Source of the DNA: a candidate division KSB1 bacterium
GTDB taxonomy: Bacteria > Zhuqueibacterota > Zhuqueibacteria > Zhuqueibacterales > Zhuqueibacteraceae
Length of the DNA stretch: 64,000 bases
Direction: 5' to 3'
Assembly: GCA_034506175.1 (NCBI GenBank)
Contig: JAPDQB010000009.1
Span: 62,001 to 126,000 of the forward strand
Every line of letters begins with the position of its first letter. Position 1 is the first letter of the stretch. This document shows, piece after piece, positions 1 through 9,000 of this stretch. The notes beneath the pieces are model-generated. The model worked only from the letters and a program-made list of their open reading frames with translations, made no database searches and was not told the DNA's origin. The position numbers were made by a program, and so were the translations under genes.

Positions 1-499
1 TATCTCTTTGACTTTGGAAGAAATGTTTTTTCGACGGGCCATATCAAGATCACCTCGCTTTTCGCTTGTTGCCAGGCCTTTTTAAAAATGTCCGGCGGCG
101 CGGATAAAGTTGAGCCGACGTCGGGATCGTGGTAAATAATCTCGTTTCGTTTGATTTCCAGCAAGACAATATCATGTGTGTTGTAAAGCGCCTCTTGTAA
201 TTGATACAGAATCGGAGCGTTCACTGAAACAATAGGCGGAATAGCATTCTGCACGGCGTTGCCCAACAATGAATATCGGCTCTTGAACTGGTATTCACAT
301 TAAAACCCAAGCGCTGTGCAGCGCTGGCGAGCTGCTTTGCCGACGTACCAAATACATTTGTGCCACACAACATCGAAAGACTGACCTCATCCGCCTCGTA
401 ACCCCAATAGGCCAGCACCATTCTCAGGCAGACAGGCCCACAGGTATAATCACGGTTTTGACTGAAATAGGGTACCTGTAGCATCGCGGCCTCGTTCAA
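1..499 (-). pseudogene. C39-like cysteine peptidase family protein, frameshifted and cut by window edge
   Basis: The N-terminal part (from 499 down) reads MNEAAMLQVPYFSQ, then TCGPVCLRMVLAYWG, the Cys-containing motif of papain-like C39 domains. That frame runs on to a stop at 221, but the family-like continuation (SRYSLLGNAVQNAIPPIV, then THDIVLLEIKRNEIIYHDPDVG with the His/Asp-type motif) lies in another frame. The switch is near 280-285 and is a one-base shift. The second frame stays open to position 1, so the 3' end is outside the window. Such stand-alone C39-like domains are often secreted or bacteriocin-processing-like peptidases; the role here is unknown. The shift is either a real inactivating mutation or a sequence error. 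Confidence 0.6.
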
Positions 500-609
500 C
501 TGAAAATATACAAGGAACTTCCATCAAAGTCAAATGGAATATTTGATTGACTTTTTGGCGCTTTGTTTTAAATTGAAGATTAAACTAAAGTGCATTCCAA
601 ATTTCCTAT

Positions 610-897
610 TTGCGTTCCAAAAACATCCCTGCCGAGTGCATTAACAGCGAGCAGGAGACGGCGGCGAATCGCGCCATTCTCGAGCGTGCGAAAAAGGGAC
701 AACTCAAAGTGCTTTATATCGCGCCGGAGCGGCAGGAAGATCAGGCGTGGCTCGAGGCGGTGCGCCGAATCAACCTCGCGATGGTGGTGATCGACGAGGC
801 GCATTGCATTTCGGTTTGGGAGCACGATTTCCGCCCCGCCTTTCGCCGCATCATCAACCTCGTGCGCTTGCTGACAAAAAACTTTCCTGGAAAATGA
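610..897 (+). pseudogene. RecQ-like DEAD/DEAH-box helicase fragment
   Basis: About 95 codons match the middle of a RecQ-type helicase: CINSEQ, LKVLYIAPER (motif Ib-like region), then VVIDEAHCISVWEHDFRPAF (DEAH box with the RecQ-typical HDFRP). The Walker A region, motifs III-VI and the zinc/HRDC regions are absent. The reading frame starts only at a TTG without a ribosome-binding site and ends abruptly (TKNFPGK) at a TGA overlapping the ATG of the next gene. It is a remnant left by rearrangement, not a working helicase. Confidence 0.7.
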
Positions 898-1784
898 CTA
901 TGCAACAATGCTTCATAACTTTCTTCATCGTTTTTATTTGTACACGGGCTCTAAGCCAAACCGCGCCACCCGCGGCTGATATTTTCCTCATCGATATGAA
1001 AATTCGCAGCGGCAAAATCGAGCTTGGCAAGCCGGTGCAAATCACCGAATGGAAAGGTTACGACAACCAACCATCATTTTTGCCAGACGGAAAGAGCCTG
1101 CTTTACACGTCGATCCGCGACGATGGCCAAGCCGACACCTATCGTTACAATATTACGGACAACACGATCACGAGAATAACCCAAACGCCCGAAAGCGAGT
1201 TTTCGCCCACGATGATGCCGGATGGCAAACATTTTTCCGTCGTCCGCGTCGAGCCGGATTCGACGCAGCGCTTGTGGAAATTCCCCATCAACGGCGGCGA
1301 GCCGGCTTTGGTTTTGGAGAATTTGAAACCCGTTGGTTATCACGCTTGGGCGGATGCCAATACCGTCGCGCTTTTTATTTTGGGAAATCCGCTGACTTTG
1401 CAAATCGCCGACCTGCGCACGAGCAAAGCCGAAGTCGTTGCCGAAAACATCGGCCGTTCACTGCACAAAATTCCCAAACAGGAGGTGATTAGCTTCGTTC
1501 ACAAAGTTGGTGAAAATGAATGGCTCATCAAGCGGCTGGATTTGAAAACGCGCGCTATCACCACGCTCGTCAAAACACTGCCCGGCAGTGAAGATTGTGC
1601 ATGGACGCCGCAAGGCATTTTGCTGATGGGAAAAGATTCCAAGCTCTTTCAGCACGATCCGAAGAAAAATGGCGAGTGGCAGGAAATTGCGGACTTTTCC
1701 AGCGCCGGTTTGAAGAGCATCACGCGGTTGGCTGTGAGTCCCAAAGGCGATCGGTTGGCAATAGTAGCTATCGCCACGAATTAG
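894..1784 (+). CDS. secreted TolB/WD40-like beta-propeller protein
   Basis: A 296-residue protein. The start at 894 is preferred because it opens directly into a signal peptide (MTMQQCFITFFIVFICTRAL, then SQTAPP); the longer frame upstream only translates the helicase fragment in another frame. The body has repeated PD40/TolB-like blades (NQPSFLPDGKSLLYTS, SPTMMPDGKHFSVVRV, AWTPQGILLMG). It is probably exported and used for binding; no enzyme motif is visible. It lacks a sorting domain and ends abruptly in AIATN, so the C-terminus could be truncated. Start and upstream fragment overlap as ATGA. Confidence 0.6.
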   Translation: MTMQQCFITFFIVFICTRALSQTAPPAADIFLIDMKIRSGKIELGKPVQITEWKGYDNQPSFLPDGKSLLYTSIRDDGQADTYRYNITDNTITRITQTPESEFSPTMMPDGKHFSVVRVEPDSTQRLWKFPINGGEPALVLENLKPVGYHAWADANTVALFILGNPLTLQIADLRTSKAEVVAENIGRSLHKIPKQEVISFVHKVGENEWLIKRLDLKTRAITTLVKTLPGSEDCAWTPQGILLMGKDSKLFQHDPKKNGEWQEIADFSSAGLKSITRLAVSPKGDRLAIVAIATN

Positions 1785-1873
1785 GGAGAATACCAATCAC
1801 CGAAAAGATTTGACAAAGCCGCTTAGTTGGGTTATATTGATATGAGAAAAAAAGTCAATTTGCTGGAGGCCTT

Positions 1874-2149
1874 ATGGCTGCTGAAGAAAAAATGCAAGCA
1901 TTTCGCCTTAATCAAGCCAACTTTGAAAAGCATCTTGATGAATTGCTTGCCAAACATCTGAACCAGTATGTGGCAATCTGGCAGGAAAAAGTAGTTGATC
2001 ATGACGATGATAAAATAAAACTTGCGCGTCGAGTTTGCTCTACCATCGGTTATTTGCCCATCTATATTCAGAAAGTAACCAAGGAACCGATTGCTTTCTG
2101 CGTCCCTGTTGCCAAACTGGAGAATGAAAATGAGCCGCGAGAATGGTGA
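1874..2149 (+). CDS. DUF5678-like small protein
   Basis: 91 residues, with a good ribosome-binding site (GGAGG at about 1865-1869) before ATG 1874. The sequence NFEKHLDELLAKHLNQYVAI, a later DHDDDKIKLARRV and YLPIYIQKV match the short DUF5678 family by recognition. It overlaps the next ORF by about 20 bases, the usual pairing of this family with a retropepsin-like protein, suggesting translational coupling. Function unknown; possibly part of a two-gene addiction-like or proteolytic module, which is only inference. Confidence 0.6.
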   Translation: MAAEEKMQAFRLNQANFEKHLDELLAKHLNQYVAIWQEKVVDHDDDKIKLARRVCSTIGYLPIYIQKVTKEPIAFCVPVAKLENENEPREW

Positions 2150-2294
2150 TTTTCGCGTGTTTCCTTACAGCATTTTTTATCATTCACCGGCGCCTGTTAT
2201 CCCTGCCGTAATTTCCTCATTGGAAGACCCCACCCTCTCCATAACCCGCGAGGGAAAAGTTGATTGCGGCGCTGATATTACTACCGTGCCATGA
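2130..2294 (+). pseudogene. truncated retropepsin-like aspartyl protease ORF
   Basis: Start ATG 2130 has GGAG eight bases upstream, inside the end of the DUF5678-like gene. The product begins MSRENGDFRVFPYSIF, reaches a conserved PAPVIPAVISSL segment, and stops at GKVDCGADITTVP. That last motif corresponds to the active-site D-T-G-A of retropepsin-like proteins, here with Cys instead of Thr. Nothing of the domain beyond the active-site motif remains: the frame ends at a TGA overlapping the ATG of the acylase gene. It is a 3'-truncated remnant. Confidence 0.55.
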
Positions 2295-4522
2295 CTATTA
2301 TTGACGCACTCGATTTGACGCCAGCACGGGAGGTTTTAGCCATCGGATTCAACAATTTGGAAAATAAAATTTTTCAAGATAATCGTGTCTCCATCCGGCG
2401 CGATGAGCACGGCGGTCCACACGTCGAAGCGAGCGACGAAGCTGGCCTGTATTACGGCATGGGCTATTGCCATGCGATGGATCGCGGCATGCAAATGTTG
2501 CTCATGCGCATTCTCGGCCAGGGCCGCGGCTCGGAATTTTTGGAAGCCAGCGACGAGATGCTCGCCATCGACACGTTCTTCCGGCGCATGAATTGGGCGG
2601 GAGGGACGGCGCCGGAGGTTGACAAGCTCACGCCGGAGGCTAAAAAATTTTCCCGCGCTTATTGCGACGGCGCCAATGCCTGTTTTGCCAAAAAAATTCC
2701 GTGGGAATTTAAGCTGCTCGGTTATCACCCCGAGCCGTGGAAGATTGAAGACATCATTTTGCTCGCCAGGATGGTCGGCTATCTGACGCTGGCGCAATCA
2801 CAAGCCGAAATCGAACGGCTGTTTGTCGAAATGGTACAAGCCGGCATCAGCCGCGAGAAACTCGACGAGCTTTTTCCGGAAATTCTTGGCGGCCTCGATA
2901 TTGAATTGCTCAAAAATGTCAAGCTCGCCGAACGCATCGTCCCTGCCGGCGTGAAGTGGAATCATATCGTTCCCACCATGATGGCTTCCAACAATTGGGT
3001 CATTTCCGGAAAGAAGACGGCTTCCGGCAAACCAATTCTCGCCAACGATCCGCATCTCGAAACCAACCGTTTGCCCAACGTTTGGTATGAGCTGGTTCTT
3101 AAAACTGAAAATCGTTACGCCATGGGTGCGACGATGCCGGGCTTGCCGGGGATTTTGATTGGAAAAAATCCCGACGTTGCCTGGGGGGCGACGTACACGT
3201 TCATGGATGCGATCGACTTCTGGGTCGAACATTGCAAAGACGGCAAGTTTTTGCAGAATGAAAATCAATGGGTGGAATTTCGCCGGCGCATGGAAATTAT
3301 CAAACGAAAGAAGAAGCCACCCGTTGAAATCACCTTTTATGAGAACGAGCACGGCGTTTTGGACGGCAATCCCTTCGAAGAAGGTTATTATTTGACGACG
3401 CGCTGGGCGCCCTCGACTTTTGGTGCAGCTTCGCTCAACTCCGTTTTCAAAATGTGGTATGCAGCCTCGGTTGAAGAAGGCATGAATCTTCTTGGCCGGC
3501 TGGAGAGCGCATTCAACTGGGTGCTGGCAGACCGGCACGGCAACATCGGCTATCAGATGTCTGGGTTGATGCCGAAACGGCGGCCCGGTATTTCCGGCTT
3601 TGTGCCGCTGCCGGGCTGGAAAAAAGAAAATGACTGGCAGGGTTTTGTTGATTACAAAGATTTGCCGCGTTGCCTGAATCCCGAAGCCGGATTTTTCGTG
3701 ACGGCGAATAATGATCTCAACAAATGGGGTATTGCCAGGCCGATCAATATTTGCATGGGACCCTATCGCGCCAATCGCATCGCGCAACTGTTGTCGGAAG
3801 GGGAAAAATTAACGGTTGAAGATTGTCAAAGAATTCATTACGACGTCTACTCACTGCAAGCCGAGCGTTTCATGCAAATTCTCAAACCGCTGTTGCCGGA
3901 GACGCCGCAAGGGAAAATTTTGCGCGAGTGGGATTATCGTTACAATCCCGAATCCGAAGGCGCTTTTGTTTTTGAGCAATTCTATTTGGCGCTGTTGCAA
4001 GAGGTTTTCGGCAAAAACGGTTTCGGAAAAGACGTGGCGAATTTTCTCGCCAAAGAAACCGGCTTCTTTGTCGATTTTTTTGATAACGTCGATCACGTCC
4101 TGCTTTCGGAAGAATCGGCCTGGTTTGGCGGCGAACATCGCGATGATCTCTTTCGGCGCGTCGCGGCAGACGCTCTCAAAGTTGCGCCCACGCCGTGGGG
4201 CGCCGTGAACCGGATCAAATTGACGCATCTGATTTTGGGTGAAAAGCTGCCCCGCGCTGCGGGGTTTGATCGCGGCCCGCTTCCGCTACGCGGCGGACGC
4301 GCCACGCCGCATCAGGGTCAAATTTACAAAAGCGCGGGCCGCGTTACCAGTTTCACGCCGTCGTTTCGGCTGGTGACGGATTTGGCAACGGATGAAGTTC
4401 ACACCAACCTTGCCGGTGGGCCGTCGGATCGGCGCTTCTCGAAGTGGTATTGCTCCGATTTGGAGAATTGGCTGCATGGGAAGTACAAAACCTTGAGGCC
4501 TCAAATAAAACGGGATTCGTAA
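2291..4522 (+). CDS. penicillin acylase family (Ntn-hydrolase) protein
   Basis: 743 residues, normal for the family. It has the penicillin-amidase layout: an N-terminal A-chain-like part (RRDEHGGPHVEA, GLYYGMGYCHAMDRGMQM), then MASNNWVISGKKTASGKPIL, where Ser233 would become the N-terminal nucleophile after autocatalytic cleavage, followed by NDPHLE and a long B-chain-like part with YQMSGLMPKRRPG. Members hydrolyse amide bonds in beta-lactams, acyl-homoserine lactones or peptides; the substrate here cannot be told. No signal peptide is visible at this start, unusual for a family that is mostly periplasmic, so the true 5' end may have been lost in the rearrangement that truncated the upstream ORF. 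The GH1 gene follows closely. Confidence 0.85.
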   Translation: MTIIDALDLTPAREVLAIGFNNLENKIFQDNRVSIRRDEHGGPHVEASDEAGLYYGMGYCHAMDRGMQMLLMRILGQGRGSEFLEASDEMLAIDTFFRRMNWAGGTAPEVDKLTPEAKKFSRAYCDGANACFAKKIPWEFKLLGYHPEPWKIEDIILLARMVGYLTLAQSQAEIERLFVEMVQAGISREKLDELFPEILGGLDIELLKNVKLAERIVPAGVKWNHIVPTMMASNNWVISGKKTASGKPILANDPHLETNRLPNVWYELVLKTENRYAMGATMPGLPGILIGKNPDVAWGATYTFMDAIDFWVEHCKDGKFLQNENQWVEFRRRMEIIKRKKKPPVEITFYENEHGVLDGNPFEEGYYLTTRWAPSTFGAASLNSVFKMWYAASVEEGMNLLGRLESAFNWVLADRHGNIGYQMSGLMPKRRPGISGFVPLPGWKKENDWQGFVDYKDLPRCLNPEAGFFVTANNDLNKWGIARPINICMGPYRANRIAQLLSEGEKLTVEDCQRIHYDVYSLQAERFMQILKPLLPETPQGKILREWDYRYNPESEGAFVFEQFYLALLQEVFGKNGFGKDVANFLAKETGFFVDFFDNVDHVLLSEESAWFGGEHRDDLFRRVAADALKVAPTPWGAVNRIKLTHLILGEKLPRAAGFDRGPLPLRGGRATPHQGQIYKSAGRVTSFTPSFRLVTDLATDEVHTNLAGGPSDRRFSKWYCSDLENWLHGKYKTLRPQIKRDS

Positions 4523-4545
4523 AACGTCATGCGTGGGAAAAGCGA

Positions 4546-5949
4546 GTGATCATTGCAATCTTTTTTTTACTGTTGTTGTTATTTCTTGCTGCCCCCATTC
4601 TCACGTGGCGATGGAAGTATCCTGAGCTGCGCTGGGATTGGCAGAAGATCGATACCACCGCTGTCCATTTCCCTGCCGGCTTTCTGTGGGGCGTTGCCAC
4701 CTCTGCCCATCAGGTTGAAGGCGGTTGCGACAACAACAATTGGAGTGAATGGGAGAAGTCACAGGATGTAAACGGAAAACCGAGAATCAAGAATGGCCAG
4801 AAGGCCGGTATTGCCTGCGATCATTGGAATCGTTACCAAGAAGATATCGCGCTCATGCAAAAGCTCGGTGTGAAGGCGTATCGCTTTTCGGTGGAATGGA
4901 GCAAGATCGAGCCGCACGAAGGTCATTTTGATTTGGCGGCAATGCGGCATTATCACGACGTTTGTGACGCACTGCTTGCCGCCGGAATCAAGCCGGTGGT
5001 CACGTTGCATCATTTCACGCACCCAATCTGGTTTGAGCGCCGCGGCGCTTTTGAGCATAAAGAAAATATTCCATTGGTGGTGCGATTTTGTGAATTTGTT
5101 TTTCAAGAACTGCAAGACAAAGTGCATCTTTGGTGTACGATCAACGAGCCGGAGGTTTATGCCACGCAAGGATATTTTCGCGGCGAGTTTCCGCCCGGAA
5201 AAAAAGATCCGCAATTGACCGGAATTGTTTTGAAAAATTTACTCGAAGCTCACACGCAAGTTTATCACGCCCTCAAAAAAATGCCGGGCGGCGACCAGGC
5301 GCAAATTGGTTTGGTTAAAAATATTTTTCAGCTCGATCCTTATCGTCGTTGGTATTGGCTAGATTGGGCGCTGAGCCGGCAGCTCAATCATGTTTTTAAT
5401 GATTGCATTCTCCAATTTTTTAAAACCGGCCATTTCAAGTTCAAGATTTTCCGAATGGCTGAGGTGCGCCATTTCAACGCCGGTGCGCAGCGCGCCATGG
5501 ATTTTATCGGCTTGAACTACTACTCGCATCTGCACGTTAAATTGCTTTGGAATCCGCCGGAATTTTTTGCCCTGGCGCATCGCCCGGATGAGATCATGAC
5601 GGACATGATTTATCCGATTTATCCCGAAGGCCTCTATCGCGCGATCAAAACTGTGGCGTCACTGAATCTGCCGATTTATATTACTGAAAACGGCATTGCC
5701 GACGCGAAGGATGATCGCCGCGATCTTTTCATTCGGCGCTATCTCTTTGCACTGTCTGAAGCAATCAAAGACGGGTGCAATGTGCGCGGGTATTTTTATT
5801 GGTCGCTGATGGATAATTTCGAATGGACCGAAGGGTATGATATGAAGTTCGGGTTGTATGAAGTGGATTTCCAAAATCAGGGGCGGAAACTTCGGAAAGG
5901 CGCGGAATATTTTGTCAAGGTTAACAACCAACTGACTCCAGTTCCCTGA
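4546..5949 (+). CDS. GH1 family beta-glycosidase, N-terminally membrane-anchored
   Basis: A 467-residue glycoside hydrolase family 1 protein. After a single hydrophobic segment (IIAIFFLLLLLFLAAPIL) comes the family start FPAGFLWGVATSAHQVEGG. The acid/base is Glu201 in TINEPEVY and the nucleophile Glu381 in YITENGIAD; FYWSLMDNFEWTEGY near the end is also typical. It should hydrolyse beta-glucosides or beta-galactosides at the outer face of the inner membrane. I chose GTG 4546 because it puts the hydrophobic segment at the N-terminus and leaves 23 bases after the acylase stop; an upstream start overlapping the acylase is possible. Confidence 0.85.
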   Translation: MIIAIFFLLLLLFLAAPILTWRWKYPELRWDWQKIDTTAVHFPAGFLWGVATSAHQVEGGCDNNNWSEWEKSQDVNGKPRIKNGQKAGIACDHWNRYQEDIALMQKLGVKAYRFSVEWSKIEPHEGHFDLAAMRHYHDVCDALLAAGIKPVVTLHHFTHPIWFERRGAFEHKENIPLVVRFCEFVFQELQDKVHLWCTINEPEVYATQGYFRGEFPPGKKDPQLTGIVLKNLLEAHTQVYHALKKMPGGDQAQIGLVKNIFQLDPYRRWYWLDWALSRQLNHVFNDCILQFFKTGHFKFKIFRMAEVRHFNAGAQRAMDFIGLNYYSHLHVKLLWNPPEFFALAHRPDEIMTDMIYPIYPEGLYRAIKTVASLNLPIYITENGIADAKDDRRDLFIRRYLFALSEAIKDGCNVRGYFYWSLMDNFEWTEGYDMKFGLYEVDFQNQGRKLRKGAEYFVKVNNQLTPVP

Positions 5950-6022
5950 GCCATGAGATACCTATATTTAAAGCAAAAAATAAATTTGTTGAACGAAGTG
6001 TATTGTGAAGGGTGGGTGCGAT

Positions 6023-9000
6023 ATGGAAGATTCCAAAAAAATCGAAGCTTTGCAGGCGCGACTGCGGGAACGAATTCAGGCTTTGGCAGCGGAAATCCAT
6101 GCCGACACCGTGACCATGTTTTGCTACGATCGTGAGTCCGATAAATTTGCCCTGCCGCTTGGTTACGGCTTGCTCGATCCCTCCTCGTTTCAAAAATCCA
6201 TGCCTCGTTCTGATCGTTTGGCCGGAAAAATCGTCAAGGAAAACAAAACGATCGTGGCTGAAACCGTTGCGAACCATCCCGAAATCAACGGTCCCTTTTC
6301 GCGCCGAGAAAAAATACAGTCGGTCGCAGGCTACCCGCTTGCCAAAAATGACATCACCGTTGGCGTGGTTTTTGTCAGTTATCGCCAGCCGCATCGCTTC
6401 AAAGATAACGATTTGGCTGCGATCAAACGTTTTGCGCAGGAGGCCGCCGGGGAAATCATCGCCGCACAAGTCCTGGATCGGCTGCGGGAGCAGAGTTATC
6501 GCGAGCAACCCGAAGAGCAACAGGTCTTGCAAGGCATCGTCGAAGTGATCTGCAGCGCCATGGACATGCCGGCCGCCATCTGGCTGCGCGACCGTTACGA
6601 TCCCAAACGGGTGTCGATTCATGCCGCCACCGGCATCAGCGCTGACTATCAAGAGCGCGCCGCAGTTTGCCTTGATGACGAATCAATTATCAGCCAAGTT
6701 ATGCGAACCGGCGAGAGCATCGGTGTTAAAAAAATTGGCCGCGATCCGCGCTTCAAGTATCCTGATCTGGCGGCAAGAGCCGGCTGGGAATCTCTTCTGG
6801 CTGTTCCCCTGAAGGTCAAGAATCACATAACCGGCGCGATAGAATTGTTCAGCTTTGAGCCGCGCGAATTCAGCCGCACCGATCTGGAAAAAATTTCCGT
6901 AATGATCGGAAGAATCGGCCTGGCGATTGAAAACTATCGGCGCTTTCAAGAGTTGCAAATTTTCAGTCAAATCGTGCAGACGCTCGGCACAATTCTGGAA
7001 CCGGAAAAAGCCTTGCAGGAAATCGTCGATGGCGCGCGTAACTTGGCGAAAGCGGATACCGCGGCCATCTTTTTTTTTGCACGAGAAAAGGGCAGCGAAA
7101 AATTCAGGCTTGCCAGCCACTCCCCTAAACCACATGAGTATCAGTTACCCCTGCCGAGGCCGATTGGCGGCATCTCTCGACATGTCATTGACACCGGCAA
7201 TAGTGTTTGCATCAATGATGTGTTGAATGATGTCCGAGTCAATCAAGAAGTTATTAAGGAAGGGACGCGGTCTATCGTTGGTGTTCCGGTGCAAGTCGGC
7301 TCTGAAAAATCCGGTGTTCTTTATGTGACCAGCAAACAGCCGTATGCTTTTGCCGATCATGATGTCGAATTGTTGCGTAATCTCGCTGGCCATGCGGCGG
7401 CAGCCTTGCAACGCGTGCAATTGCTGGATGCCCTCAGGCAAATTGAACGCGCAAGTTCGCGCATCGTTGAGGTGGATAACGTCACGCAGGATTTGTTGCG
7501 TGAAATTTGCGGCCTCGGTTTTGAGTTTGGTGCCGTACAGCTCGTGGATCACGCCAGTGGTACTATCGCCACGGTGCAGGGCATCGGCATTGCGCAGGCC
7601 TGGACGGGGCTTGCGAAACACCGGTTGGATGTCGATAGCGAAGCCAGAGATATTCAGGCGGATATCGCGCAAAATCTTACCATCGAGATCATCACGGGAT
7701 GGGACCCACGTTTCGACTTGTGGATTTTTAATCAATTCAATCATCAGCGGCTTATTAGAATTTTTGCCCCTATTTTCCTGATGCGCGATCAAAAGGGCAA
7801 CTTGGATTTGCCAACCTTGGAATGTTATGATTGGGAGCATCCGGAAAAAATTCAAACCAAGAACGGGTCGGTCTTGCGGTTCGAGCCGAGCAAAATGCTG
7901 GCTGCCAGGCAAAGATATGATCTCGAAGTTATCGGCACGATTGAAGCCGGTTATCAAATCACACAACGTAACTCGATCGGCGTCGAAGACGCAAAAAGTT
8001 TTTTTCGAGTGATCTGTGAAAAGGCGCGCGCGCTTTGGGAAACCCAGCTCAATAATGTGCTCGAGACCATTGTCAAAAATGCCATGCAACTGATCGCCGC
8101 TGATTCGGCGACGATTCGGCTGCTGTATGATCCGGCTAAAGAACGTTATGCGTTCAATGTTTGCGCCGGGAAAATCGGCCCGGAATTTTTGGAGATATAT
8201 TATCCCAAACGGGGGCGGCTTGGCGACCAGGCCCTGCGCGATCGTGAGCCTAAAGTGTTGGACCGTGATTTTGAAGCGTCCTATCCGGATTTTTATCATC
8301 TTGCTGAATTGAAAAAACTTTACCGCGATCGTTACAAACCTGACGAAGGAATCCGCGCGCTTGCCTGTTTCCCGCTTATTGTGAGCGAAACCCAGTACGG
8401 CCTGCTTTACTTGCATTATTGGCGCGAGCATCATTTCAGCAATGAAGAATTGGAATGGGGCAAGTTGTTTGCCGAACAGGCAGTCTCCGCTTTGAAAAAT
8501 ACCTTGGTGTTTCAAGAGAAACGCCAAGCTGCGAGAGCTTTGGACAGCCTGCATTTTGTCGGACAGTTTCTGGTCTCGCAGCCGCAAGTCAAAGTTGAGG
8601 AGCTTCTCCGGCGCATCGCCCAAAGCGCGTTGAATGTTTTGAATGCGGATGTCATCACTGTTTATCTCTATGATCAGCAGCAGGATAATTTTCCCCTGCT
8701 GCCGCCGCTCGTTGAAGGCCGGTTGCTGGTCGTCGGATTTCCGATGATGGGTCAGATCGAAAGAAACGACGCCCCATCGAGAATTATTAGAGATATTCGT
8801 CAAAATATTTATGCCCCGGATGCTTTGCAACATCCAATTTTTTGCGACCGCACCCGAGTGCGTCCCCCCGGCAAAGAAATACCTTTTGTTGATCGCGAGA
8901 AAATCAAATCTGCTGCCGGCATTTTGTTTCAGGTCGGCTCGGAGATTGTCGGTGTGATGTTTGTCAATTATCGCACGCGCCACGAATTCGCTCTTGAAGA

